Source: G025836975 sp048751585
GTDB taxonomy: Bacteria; Pseudomonadota; Gammaproteobacteria; Burkholderiales; Burkholderiaceae_B
Assembly (NCBI RefSeq): GCF_048751585.1
Contig: NZ_JAZHOB010000011.1
Location: forward strand, 62,001 to 126,000
DNA length: 64,000 bases
Direction: 5' to 3'
Under the pieces are notes generated by a model. The model saw only the letters and a program-made list of their open reading frames with translations. It did no database searches and was not told where the DNA came from. Of this stretch, positions 52,242 through 61,603 are shown piece after piece (within the stretch, counting starts at the first letter, position 1; each line of letters starts with the position of its first letter). The position numbers were made by a program, and so were the translations under genes.

Positions 52242-55200
52242 TCAAATGGTAGTAGCCCGCCACTCGCGGCATTCCTCTAAGTATGCCCTCGTATCCTGGG
52301 TCAGCCGGGCGATGCCAATCAATCTCGAAAGCTCCAGTACTGAGTCCTCGGAAACCGCGATGCGTGCCGTATGTTGATCCTCGACCCACGCAATCTCGGT
52401 ACGCGATACTTCCCGAATTGTTCTTCCGGCCAGGCCTCTGAAAGGTACTCTGCTGGCAAGTGAGCCTTTGCTCCATAAAAAATTTGTGCTGCCCTCGCTT
52501 GAGGACTCCCACATATGATGCATGGATGAGATTCGCTTCTGTATACGACTGCCTGTCCTTTGCCAGCCATGCGCTTGGGAGATGCGACGGGCTAAGCTTA
52601 ATTCGGATATGGGGGTGTCCGAGGCAATTATGTGACGAATCAGCTGAGCCAGTGTGTCGTCGTAAGATGAATCGAAGAATCGCTCTGGATCCGCTGTAAC
52701 AACAGGGGAATCGGATGTTGATTTGATAGTATCCGGCGCGGAGGCATACATAAGCCTAGTTTGCTCTTCCTCCTCCGGCCCTTCTTCTGTAAACACCTCA
52801 ATGGGCGTTGGCAGTTCTTCGTCTGGAGTGAATGTTTCAACGTGGTTAAAGTCGGACGCGGTTGCCTGCTCGCTGGCCTTTTGCTCTCGGTCTTCAGCTA
52901 ACGCTGCACGTAAGGCGTTATCTACCCTCTCGGCGGCTACGACAGAGTTTCGGAACCAATCGGTCGACCAAATTCTTAGCACCTTCCACCCCAGTCCTTC
53001 CAACACCGCTTGACGGATGCGATCACGATCACGCGCTGTGGCAGAACCGTGATAAGTTGCGCCGTCGCATTCAACGCCCGCCAGCCACGCGCCTGCATAG
53101 TCGGGATGACGTATGCCTAGGTCGATCCGGAAACCGGAGACCCCTATTTGTGTATGCACTTCCCACCCTTTTTGGATTAGCGCCTCACGCACAGCTGCTT
53201 CAAAGGGCGAGTCCACTCCGCCTAAAGATCCCGAGTCTTGAGCGGCAAGTGCAACCGCTCCTCTATCAGCAAAATCGAGGAAAGCCTTGAAATCCTTGAC
53301 GCCCCTGGCACCGGTTCTGCTCAGGTCAATCTGGTCAGCGGTGAGTGAGCTGAACACATGAAGCTCTGAGCGCGCGCGCGTAACCGCAACGTTAAGGCGT
53401 TTCTCTCCGCCATCCAAATTCAGGGCACCGAAGTTCATAGAGATCTTACCGGCAGAGTCGGCACCGAAGGTCGTGGAGAACAGGATGACATCACGTTCAT
53501 CCCCTTGGATGTTCTCGAGGTTCTTAACGATGACCGGCTCTTCGCGTTCGTCGGAAAAGAACCACTCTAACGAAGGATTTGCTTTTCGCTCAGCATCTAG
53601 AAGATCTAGAAGGAGGCTCTGCTGTTGAGCATTGAAGGTGATGACGCCCAAGGTATGCCGCTGCGATTCGGGTACCAGCAACCACTCGGTGAGCTTGGCC
53701 CGGATTAACGAGACGAGTGCGCGCGCTTCGTCCGGATTCGTACGCCCTTGGCCTCGCATGTAGGTACCATTGATTTTATGAAGACGTAGGGCATCGTCGG
53801 AGGCGTTGGGCGACGGGAACGTCACAAGCCCACCATCATAGTAATTGTGGTTGGAGAATGCGATGAGTGCCTCGTCGCGGCTCCGATAGTGCCAATTCAG
53901 ACGATGTGTAGGTATGCCGGCTGCCGTCACCTCGTCCAGGATTGATGGCATATCTTTTTCGAACTCGGCGAGGTCCTGGCTATCACCCTCTCCGTCGTCA
54001 TTGCGGCCGAAGAAGTTAGTTGGGGGAAGCTGCTTAGGGTCCCCTACGATGATGGCTTGACGCCCTCGTGCAATGGCACCCACAGCATCCCAGGTCGAAA
54101 TCTGGGAGGCCTCATCGAAGATGACGAGATCAAACTGTGCTTGCCCTGGGGGCAGGTACTGAGCAACCGATAGGGGGGACATAAGTACGCACGGTGCCAA
54201 CTTTGCAAAGGTAGTCGGCATTTCGGAGATAAGGTTTCGAATAGCGGCCGTGGGTCTTTGAAGCCCCAACTGATGGCGTAGCAAACCGAGTTCGGATCGG
54301 CGAGGCACACTCTCGGCTAATGGCAGGTCGTTTCCGAGCCGGCGCATGACCTCGCTGGCAGCCAAGTCAGTCATGGCCTGATCAAGTTCACGGAAGCGCT
54401 GAATGAGTGTTTCATGCTCCCAGTGCGCGAAACTGCGCAAGGAGCTTGAGGCGTCCATCGCCAGCCTGAGCCACCAGGTCATATACGCTCGTTCGAAGGT
54501 CGCAGCAGTGTCGGAAATCAGTTCGCCCGCTTCGAGTGCTTGGGCCAGAGGCAAGAGCCCGACGGCCTCAGCGCGCTGCCTGGATGACAACCATTTCAAC
54601 CAGTCAGCCAGCCTACCGCTATAGGTGTCCAGCCCCGCTAGAAGCGTTTCAACCTGTGGCCCGTCCTCGAAAGCCTTCCCTCCAGCAGCAGCGAAGGCCT
54701 CCCGCTCTATAACTAAAGCTTTCAACGCCGTGTCCAGCCGTTGAAGGAGCGGTCTCGTTGCTCCACCATCTTGCAAGATCAGGTCGACCCGCTGCTCCAT
54801 GATGCGCGCTGTCAGTATTCCCGAACGAGCGAGCAGTTCCTCGAAGCTGAGGTAGGCTTCCGCGGTGTCCAACGCCTCATCTATCTTTTGGATATCGGTT
54901 TTCTCGCCGCTGAAAGATAAAAGTGTTGCCAGGGGTGAAGCGTTAATCCGAAGCTGTGCCGCCAGCAAGTTGCGAAGTGCTGGAATATCCGTCTGGGGGC
55001 TTGCCAGCTTTCCGCTACTGTATGTCCGCAGCAGCTTCGTTACCTTGCTCTGTGCGAAGGATTTGAGGATCGAGAACTTGGTCCCTGCCTCTCGCCATTG
55101 CAACTCAAGGGCTTCCAGCGGCATAGATGCAATGGTCCGGTCCTCGTACTCGCCCTTCAACTGCCGACGAGCAGCATCGCACTGAGCCAGCTCATTTGCT

Positions 55201-58067
55201 AACGGCGATATTACTGCCCGCAACTCCCGAGGATTCTTCAGCGAGGCGGAATCAATGGCAGGTTTGCCCAATCGCATGGCGGGCAGATGGTCAATAACCG
55301 GCCAGACCTCAGGCTGTATGGCCGTGCAGCCGAACAGCGCACCCAGTGCTCCCCGGGCGGAATTGACTTCCCGTATCGCGATTCGCAGCCGTCGCGCAGT
55401 TTCCAGAAGTTTGTCCTGCCATGCATATGACCATTCGCCTGGACAGATCAAGGAAAGAGGGCCATCGAGAGGAAAGTCAGCAACAATGGCGTGCCTCTGA
55501 CCTAACTCGGCTGCCAGTGCACGCAGTCGGTTCCAGCTATGGGCATCGTGGCAGTCCTTATCAGCAAAGCTAAGCGTGAACGGTACCGGGCCGCTGACCG
55601 CGCGTCCTATAGCCTGGAAAACGCTGAATCCTTGGGTGCCAGGCCGGTGGAGCTCTTCGACGTAGGCATTCAGTTGGTCGCGTGTCAGGCGCACATCTTC
55701 CGTAACCTGCATCCATTCTTGGGCACATGGGGTACTTGCGCGCTGCCACGACCGGCCCAGTTGTTGGAGAACAGCCTTGCGATCAGCTTTGTTGGAATGG
55801 AGTTCGAGAACGGCGGACCCCAAGCCCTGGCGCACCAAACGTCGTTGAACGACGTCCAGCGCTGCTGCTTTCTCCGCAACAAATAAGACCGTCCGCCCTC
55901 TCGCCAACTGGTCGGCGATGATGTTGGTGATAGTTTGGCTCTTTCCTGTCCCTGGCGGTCCGATCAGGACGAAATCGCGTCGTTCTCCCGCAGCCACCAC
56001 TGCGGCAAGTTGTGAGCTGTCTGCTGGCAGCGGAGCCAGGATATCGGCGGGCGCGTGTCTATGATCGATATCTTCCGGTCGCGGCATAGGGGTTCGTGCG
56101 CCTTCGAACGCTTCGCTCGGACTGTCGACGAGATGTCTGACCAGCGCGCTTTCTCGCAAGTTGTCGGTGCGGTCGACGAGGTCCTTCCACATCAAATACT
56201 TTGCAAATGAGAAAGTAGAGAGCGCGCACTCCTCCAGCACTTCGAAACCGGCGACATCGCGAACTCGTCGACGTATGATCTCGAGAATGAGAGGAATGTC
56301 TAGTCCACGCTCGTCGCAAGGCAACTCTCCCTCCAGTTCGGGAATACGGAGTTCGAAGTCCCGTTTAAGGAGTTCAAGCAGCGTTGCGTTAATCCGAACT
56401 TCATCTTCAAGCTGTGTAAGGCGGAACTCGGACTGGGCCGAGCGCCGCTCCAGCTTGACCGGCAGGAGTAATAGCGGGGCGCGATAGTGGCGGGGCTCCG
56501 ATTCGGTCCGTTTCCACCTGAGGAACCCGACGACCAGGAACAGTGTGTTCGTTCCTCCTTCCTGGACATCGCTGCGCGCCTTCCTATATAGCTCAGTAAG
56601 GCGATTGGCCATCTCGCGCGCAGTGAGCGGTACGGCAACTTGGCCTTTGGCTAGCGCATCCAGCGCTAGGCTGGTTTCAATCGCGCGAGCTTGTTGCGGC
56701 GTGACATCACGCCCGGAAAGTGCATTCTCGTCCTTGAGGGCCAACAAGCGGAACGTCTTGCCTTCGGCCAATTGGTCTTCGAGTTCCGACACGTTTGGGC
56801 AGATCAAGCCTACAGATAGCTTTGTTTCCTTGAAGTTGAGCAGTTTATTGGCCAAAGAAAGGTCTAATAGCTTACGTTGCCACCTTTCAATTCTCCCCAG
56901 CGCAGTTGAAGGAGCTATTTCAATGATGTCACCCGGTAAGTGCCCAAGATCCAGTGGACGAGGTAGGGCAGCGGGCGTGGACGCATCAGGTTGCTCATCG
57001 GTAGCGATAGGATCCCGATGGCTGGCAAGTGGACGGATGCGCGCAGCTCGCGCGCGGTTGATATCTATTGCTTTCTCGAATTCGGTTTCGTTCGCTTCAG
57101 AAAATCTATCTAAACCGGCTTCCATTGCCTGCTCGAAGCCGACGCTGGGTCGCTTTGTCAGCAAAGTCGTTTCCAGCGCGATGAACTCGCGGGCGGCCGC
57201 TGCTTTGCGCACTGCGATGACATCAGGCTCTATCAATTTGCCAAAATCGTTGTTGGTGATCCACACACCTACCCACGCATGGCCTCGCGAGAAAAGAATG
57301 GACGCATGCAATCCTGCGGCCTCGAATGCTGCAGCCAGCAACAAAGTAGTATCAAGGCAGGTAGCGAGGCCTTCAGCCACGATGCGTTCAGGATCGCGTA
57401 TCTTCTGTCCGCTACGCTCAAATGAGGCCGGTGGAACGGCATACGCCAGATTCAGTCCCGTCGCGGCGGACCAGATGGCTCCCGCGATCATCCACACGCG
57501 CTGAGGACTATTCGATTGGTATCCCTCCATCGAACCATCATGTCCCGCGGCCTCTAGTAGAGACGATGCTTGCTTTAGCAATCGAGCTACCTGTGGCTGA
57601 TTCGGAGAAACGAATGCAGCAAGAATGTTTTCCATCTCGCTGAGACCGCCCCATTCATCTCTGGCCAGTAGCTCGACGGGATCTTGGTTGCACTCAACCA
57701 GATCGTCGCCGATCCTCAACGAGAACTCAAGCTGCCCGATCTCTGCTTCGTCAATACCGCCAAGAATTGCCGTATCAAGCGGTGTCGCTAGATCACCCAA
57801 TTCGACATGCTCCCCGGGCCGGATACGGTCGATCTGCCAGACCTTGTCGCGCAGTACCGCAGGATTCGCACGGAGCGTCAGCGAAACGTTGGTCGCTGCT
57901 ACGTCACCGCTGTTGTGAATGCAGAGCGAATGCAGCACAGACGCGTTGTTTTGCGCCATCGCGAAGTTGATCTTCGTGTTGACGCGCTTCTCTAGCGCAA
58001 GGATGGCTTTCGGTGGCTCTGTTGCCAGCGAGTTGGCGACGGCCGCACTCTTCTGCTTTTCTTGCAT
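52242..58067 (-). CDS. Giant DUF4011-SF1 helicase-Vsr-like nuclease-DUF3320 protein, candidate one-gene defence system
   Basis: A 1,941-residue multidomain protein. Residues 30-135 look like a beta-sandwich (LCIHNSGDVAATNVSLTL). Residues 190-300 are transglutaminase-like (Cys237 in LATCLDTTLLLAAAF, His263 in SRGHAWVGVWI). DUF4011 spans about 390-650. The SF1 helicase has Walker A GPPGTGKS (703-710), a large helical insertion (about 790-1230), DEAS (1318-1321), VGDPKQLPP (1341-1349), HYRSRDE (1393-1399) and VTRARSEL (1562-1569). A Vsr/DUF559-like nuclease follows: Glu1623, Asp1649, ECDGATYH (1667-1674) and Lys1695. An acidic linker leads to a DUF3320 region (about 1797-1850). This domain order matches bacterial proteins described as anti-phage defence enzymes. 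It lies in A/T-richer DNA and breaks the lptF-lptG pair. Helicase and nuclease motifs are intact; the transglutaminase third residue is not certain. Confidence 0.88.
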   Translation of the reverse strand: MQEKQKSAAVANSLATEPPKAILALEKRVNTKINFAMAQNNASVLHSLCIHNSGDVAATNVSLTLRANPAVLRDKVWQIDRIRPGEHVELGDLATPLDTAILGGIDEAEIGQLEFSLRIGDDLVECNQDPVELLARDEWGGLSEMENILAAFVSPNQPQVARLLKQASSLLEAAGHDGSMEGYQSNSPQRVWMIAGAIWSAATGLNLAYAVPPASFERSGQKIRDPERIVAEGLATCLDTTLLLAAAFEAAGLHASILFSRGHAWVGVWITNNDFGKLIEPDVIAVRKAAAAREFIALETTLLTKRPSVGFEQAMEAGLDRFSEANETEFEKAIDINRARAARIRPLASHRDPIATDEQPDASTPAALPRPLDLGHLPGDIIEIAPSTALGRIERWQRKLLDLSLANKLLNFKETKLSVGLICPNVSELEDQLAEGKTFRLLALKDENALSGRDVTPQQARAIETSLALDALAKGQVAVPLTAREMANRLTELYRKARSDVQEGGTNTLFLVVGFLRWKRTESEPRHYRAPLLLLPVKLERRSAQSEFRLTQLEDEVRINATLLELLKRDFELRIPELEGELPCDERGLDIPLILEIIRRRVRDVAGFEVLEECALSTFSFAKYLMWKDLVDRTDNLRESALVRHLVDSPSEAFEGARTPMPRPEDIDHRHAPADILAPLPADSSQLAAVVAAGERRDFVLIGPPGTGKSQTITNIIADQLARGRTVLFVAEKAAALDVVQRRLVRQGLGSAVLELHSNKADRKAVLQQLGRSWQRASTPCAQEWMQVTEDVRLTRDQLNAYVEELHRPGTQGFSVFQAIGRAVSGPVPFTLSFADKDCHDAHSWNRLRALAAELGQRHAIVADFPLDGPLSLICPGEWSYAWQDKLLETARRLRIAIREVNSARGALGALFGCTAIQPEVWPVIDHLPAMRLGKPAIDSASLKNPRELRAVISPLANELAQCDAARRQLKGEYEDRTIASMPLEALELQWREAGTKFSILKSFAQSKVTKLLRTYSSGKLASPQTDIPALRNLLAAQLRINASPLATLLSFSGEKTDIQKIDEALDTAEAYLSFEELLARSGILTARIMEQRVDLILQDGGATRPLLQRLDTALKALVIEREAFAAAGGKAFEDGPQVETLLAGLDTYSGRLADWLKWLSSRQRAEAVGLLPLAQALEAGELISDTAATFERAYMTWWLRLAMDASSSLRSFAHWEHETLIQRFRELDQAMTDLAASEVMRRLGNDLPLAESVPRRSELGLLRHQLGLQRPTAAIRNLISEMPTTFAKLAPCVLMSPLSVAQYLPPGQAQFDLVIFDEASQISTWDAVGAIARGRQAIIVGDPKQLPPTNFFGRNDDGEGDSQDLAEFEKDMPSILDEVTAAGIPTHRLNWHYRSRDEALIAFSNHNYYDGGLVTFPSPNASDDALRLHKINGTYMRGQGRTNPDEARALVSLIRAKLTEWLLVPESQRHTLGVITFNAQQQSLLLDLLDAERKANPSLEWFFSDEREEPVIVKNLENIQGDERDVILFSTTFGADSAGKISMNFGALNLDGGEKRLNVAVTRARSELHVFSSLTADQIDLSRTGARGVKDFKAFLDFADRGAVALAAQDSGSLGGVDSPFEAAVREALIQKGWEVHTQIGVSGFRIDLGIRHPDYAGAWLAGVECDGATYHGSATARDRDRIRQAVLEGLGWKVLRIWSTDWFRNSVVAAERVDNALRAALAEDREQKASEQATASDFNHVETFTPDEELPTPIEVFTEEGPEEEEQTRLMYASAPDTIKSTSDSPVVTADPERFFDSSYDDTLAQLIRHIIASDTPISELSLARRISQAHGWQRTGSRIQKRISSMHHMWESSSEGSTNFLWSKGSLASRVPFRGLAGRTIREVSRTEIAWVEDQHTARIAVSEDSVLELSRLIGIARLTQDTRAYLEECREWRATTI

Positions 58068-58544
58068 ATCTCGACCCGATGATCTTTCAACTTGCTCAGG
58101 GTGATCTGGAAACCTATCGAACGCTAGTCTAGTTATGAACTTAGAATGACTTCAGTCCAGTGGAGGTCCCACGCCTGGCTAAAATTGAAAAATATTCTCA
58201 CAAATAGGTATGGTTTAACACATTTCGAGAGAAGCTGAACGACCGCGCCACTTCTGAGGCCATCGCGACGCTCTAAATTTGTGCATGGCCTGCACACCCG
58301 CCTTCGTGATGAATGTTTGCTCATGGACGGTTGTACAAAGTACCTGGCTGTTGCACTGCGTGCAGACGGTAAGCCCAATGAGCGAAGGTCGTTAGAATAC
58401 CGTTTCGCTTTTGAGTGAGTAACGCTCACCGTGCTACGACGTCTAGTCAGCGCTTTTCCAGTCGCCACCCGACTGCCCTTGGCCGAAAGCAGCTGTTACA
58501 AGGCCAATCCAGGCTTGATCATGTATCGCATGTGAAATCAAGTC

Positions 58545-58640
58545 CGACCTAACGGACCTTGGAGCCAAGCCGTAAAGCGCCTCACGACCTAATAGGACTT
58601 CACGCCGTAAAGGGATCTCAACGCATAATGGAACCTTAAG
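58545..58640. repeat. Degenerate tandem direct repeats
   Basis: Two imperfect copies are adjacent: 58545-58584 (40 bases) and 58585-58620 (36 bases), both beginning CGACCTAA and sharing GCCGTAAAG and a final CTCA. A third partial copy (58621-58640) begins CGCATAATGGAACCTTAAGG. They run directly into the large inverted repeat. Confidence 0.55.
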
Positions 58641-58863
58641 GCGTGGCGGGCAGGCCGGGGCCAGGCGACCTTTGAGCAAGCCGCAGCCCTCGTTTCGCAG
58701 CGGGGGCGTAAGAGGGCGTGCTGTCTGAATGAAATTAGCAGCCGGGGGCTGCTAATTTCATGAGTTCACGCCCGTACCCCGCTGTGAAGCGACGGCAAGG
58801 GCAGCCCCGAAGGGGCCGACGCGATGGGAGCACGGCCCCGGCCTGCCCGCCACGCCGTTTAAG
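58635..58863. repeat. 229-bp nested inverted repeat (MITE-like or long hairpin)
   Basis: The outer arms are perfect over 23 bases (58640-58662 with 58834-58856) and extend outward through CTTAA/TTAAG with a two-base bulge. Inside, shorter stretches such as CAGCGGGG and GGGCGTG pair imperfectly. The centre is a perfect 13-base stem (58731-58743 with 58747-58759) around GGG. It could be a miniature transposable element with terminal inverted repeats, or it could encode a long structured RNA. Confidence 0.6.
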
Positions 58864-58923
58864 AAACCAAGGGAAGACAGCTTATAAACAAGCCGCTGTA
58901 AGAAACCAAAAACCGGGCGTGTA

Positions 58924-60048
58924 CTAAGCGGCGACGCCCTGCTGGCCCTTCGGCTCCTTAGGCGCCTTAACCCTAAGCTTCCGCCACATCATATACATCA
59001 TCAGCGCCGTGAACAGCGCATGAATCAGCCAGACCCCCACGCCAAAACTCAACTGCCCCTTCCCTATCCAGCCCCGCGACAGATTGATCAGGTTCATATA
59101 CAACAACCCTACCAGGCCCGCGATAAGGAAATCCCCCGACCGGCCCAGGCGCGGGTTCACCGCCCCCAGGGGTATCGCCAGCAAAGCCAGGTTTAGCGCA
59201 GCCAAGGGCAAAGCCAGCCGCCACATGATCTGCGAACGCGCATTATCGTTGTCATCCGTGAAAAGCTGCGCCGTCGGCCGCGCCTTGATCTCGCTTTCCG
59301 CCATCTGCCGCACCGCATCGATCGAACTGGCGCTGGCCTTGCTTTCTAGCCGGAAACCATAGCGCTCGAAATCGATCATCCGGAAATCCGGCTTGCCCGG
59401 CTTTAAATCGTAGCGATGGCCCTCGCTAAGCACCAGGAAGCGATCCCCATTCTTTTCGTTCTGTATGCGCGCGCTTTCGGCCGTAATCACACTGAGCCAT
59501 TCGGGATCAATCACCCTGGCGATCACATTGCCCATTTCCTCGCCCGGCCGGGTGGGTTCCTCGGCGAAAAACACTCTGGCGCCGTCTTCGGTTTCGATGA
59601 ACTGCCCCGCCGTCACCTTGGACAAATCGGACCGCTGCTCGTAGCGCTGCCTGTATTCGCTGATCTGGCGATAGGCCCAGGGCGAAGCCATCAGCGTCAG
59701 CACGGCGATCACCACCGCCACCGGCACCGCGCAGCGCAGCACCGGCCCCACCCAATCCTTCAACGACAAGCCGCTGGCAAACCACACCACCATTTCCGAC
59801 TCGCGGAAATTACGCGTCACCGTGGTCAATACCGCAATAAAAAGAGATACGGCCAGTATCACCGGCAAGGCGGTGATACTGGAAAAAGTCGCCAGGCCGA
59901 AAACAACGTCGGCGCCTATGGTTCCGTTAGCGGCCTCGCCCAGCAGGCGGACCAGCAGGACACTAAGCCAAACGACCAGCAAGGTCGAGAACACGACGCC
60001 TGCGTGACTCGAGATTTCGGATACTACGGAACGCTTGAATAGTGACAT
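58924..60048 (-). CDS. lptF: LPS export ABC transporter permease LptF
   Basis: One of the two permeases of the LptB2FGC complex that extracts lipopolysaccharide from the inner membrane. The 374-residue protein has the N-terminal SEISSHAGVVFSTLLVVWLSVLLVRLLGEAANG, three further N-terminal membrane segments, a periplasmic beta-jellyroll (about 130-270), and C-terminal helices with ARSQIMWRLALPLAALNLALLAIPLG. It is divergent from pepA, as is normal. The usual downstream partner lptG is absent; the inverted-repeat region follows instead. Confidence 0.94.
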   Translation of the reverse strand: MSLFKRSVVSEISSHAGVVFSTLLVVWLSVLLVRLLGEAANGTIGADVVFGLATFSSITALPVILAVSLFIAVLTTVTRNFRESEMVVWFASGLSLKDWVGPVLRCAVPVAVVIAVLTLMASPWAYRQISEYRQRYEQRSDLSKVTAGQFIETEDGARVFFAEEPTRPGEEMGNVIARVIDPEWLSVITAESARIQNEKNGDRFLVLSEGHRYDLKPGKPDFRMIDFERYGFRLESKASASSIDAVRQMAESEIKARPTAQLFTDDNDNARSQIMWRLALPLAALNLALLAIPLGAVNPRLGRSGDFLIAGLVGLLYMNLINLSRGWIGKGQLSFGVGVWLIHALFTALMMYMMWRKLRVKAPKEPKGQQGVAA

Positions 60049-60103
60049 GAGAGAATATGCGGGATAATCGTAAGCATCTTATGGACACTTTCGGGAAACT
60101 CGA

Positions 60104-61603
60104 ATGGAATTTAGCACACAGACCACTGCTTCTTTGCATCAAATCAAAACACCGGCCCTGGCTATAGGCGTTTTCGGCGACGGCATCCTGAGCCCGGCCG
60201 CCGACATTATCGACCGCGCCAGCAACGGCGCCTTGCGCGAAGCACTGAAAACAGAATTCAAGGGCAAGCCCAATACCCATCTGGTCTTGCGGAATCTACC
60301 CGGAATATCCGCAACACGCGTCATTTTAGTCGGCCTTGGCAAACAGGACAGCTATAACGCCGCCGCCCACGCCGCCGGCGAGCTGGTCTTTGCCAATTAC
60401 TGCGCCAACGCCGGTCTTGCCGAAGGCGTATCCGCCCTGGCCGCCATCGAATGCGCCGACGCCGGCCTGCGTGCCCGCGCGCGGGCCGCCGCTGTGGCGG
60501 CCGGACGTGCCACCTATCGCTACAACGCGACACTGAGCAAGAAACAGGACGACGCGCCCAAGCTAAGAAAGATAACGGTGTGGATAGCCCGCACCCAGGC
60601 CACCGAGGCGCAAAACGGCCTGCGCGAAGGCCGGGCCATGGCCAACGGCATGAATCTTACGCGCTTGCTGGGCGACCTGCCGCCCAATGTGTGCACGCCG
60701 ACCTATCTGGGCAGTACCGCTAAAAAGCTCGCCAAGGAATTCAAGAGCCTGAAGGCCGAGGTCCTGGACCGCAAGCAGATCGAAACCCTGAAAATGGGTT
60801 CTTTCCTGTCCGTGGCGCGCGGCTCGTACGAAGCGCCCGCCTTCATCGTCCTTAAGCACGCCGCGGCGGGCGGCAAGACGGCGAAGAACCGCAAGGCCCC
60901 CATCGTCCTGGTCGGCAAAGGCATCACCTTTGACGCCGGCGGCATTTCGCTCAAGCCCGCCGCCAACATGGACGAAATGAAGTACGACATGTGCGGCGCC
61001 GCCAGTGTGCTGGGCACCCTGCGCGCCGTGGCCGAGCTGGAACTGGACCGCGACGTCATCGGCCTGATACCCGCTTGCGAGAACCTGCCCAGCGGCCGCG
61101 CCAACAAGCCTGGCGATGTCGTGACCAGCATGTCGGGACAAACCATCGAAATCCTCAATACCGATGCCGAAGGCCGCCTGGTCCTGTGCGACGCGCTGAC
61201 CTATGCCGAGCGCTTCAAACCGGCCGCGGTCATCGACATCGCCACCCTGACCGGGGCCTGCGTCGTCGCCTTGGGGCATGTCAACACCGGCCTGTTCAGC
61301 AAGGACGACGCACTGGCCGACAGTCTGCTGCGCGCCGGCCGCGAGGCCAACGATACCGCCTGGCGCCTGCCTTTGGACGAGGCCTACCAGGAGCAACTGC
61401 GCTCCAACTTTGCCGACATCGCCAATATCGGCGGCCCTCCGGCCGGCGCCGTGACCGCCGCCTGCTTCCTGTCACGGTTTGCAGGCAGCTATCCATGGGC
61501 CCACCTGGATATCGCCGGCACGGCATGGCGCAGCGGCAAGGACAAAGGCGCTTCCGGACGGCCTGTCCCCCTGCTGGTGCAGTATCTTCTGGGCCAGGCC
61601 TGA
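60104..61603 (+). CDS. pepA: Leucyl aminopeptidase (PepA family)
   Basis: A two-zinc M17 aminopeptidase of 499 residues, which also binds DNA in some bacteria. The C-terminal catalytic domain has VGKGITFDAGGISLKPAANMDEMKYDMCGAA with metal ligands, and the signature NTDAEGRLVLCDALTYA. The N-terminal macro-like domain covers about 1-170. It is divergent from lptF and upstream of holC, the conserved order. Confidence 0.95.
   Translation: MEFSTQTTASLHQIKTPALAIGVFGDGILSPAADIIDRASNGALREALKTEFKGKPNTHLVLRNLPGISATRVILVGLGKQDSYNAAAHAAGELVFANYCANAGLAEGVSALAAIECADAGLRARARAAAVAAGRATYRYNATLSKKQDDAPKLRKITVWIARTQATEAQNGLREGRAMANGMNLTRLLGDLPPNVCTPTYLGSTAKKLAKEFKSLKAEVLDRKQIETLKMGSFLSVARGSYEAPAFIVLKHAAAGGKTAKNRKAPIVLVGKGITFDAGGISLKPAANMDEMKYDMCGAASVLGTLRAVAELELDRDVIGLIPACENLPSGRANKPGDVVTSMSGQTIEILNTDAEGRLVLCDALTYAERFKPAAVIDIATLTGACVVALGHVNTGLFSKDDALADSLLRAGREANDTAWRLPLDEAYQEQLRSNFADIANIGGPPAGAVTAACFLSRFAGSYPWAHLDIAGTAWRSGKDKGASGRPVPLLVQYLLGQA

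Larger units (their letters stand above)
58068..58923. other. 856-bp non-coding region with repeats
   Basis: No gene is supported here; open frames lack ribosome sites and recognisable products. The first 450 bases are unremarkable. From 58545 onward come degenerate direct repeats, a 229-bp nested inverted repeat, and an 11-base direct repeat TAAGAAACCAA (58860-58870 and 58899-58909). It marks the junction between the accessory block and lptF. Confidence 0.6.

Noticed and set aside
58133..58468. 111-codon minus-strand frame in the non-coding region
   Set aside because: No ribosome site, no domain pattern and atypical composition; treated as chance.
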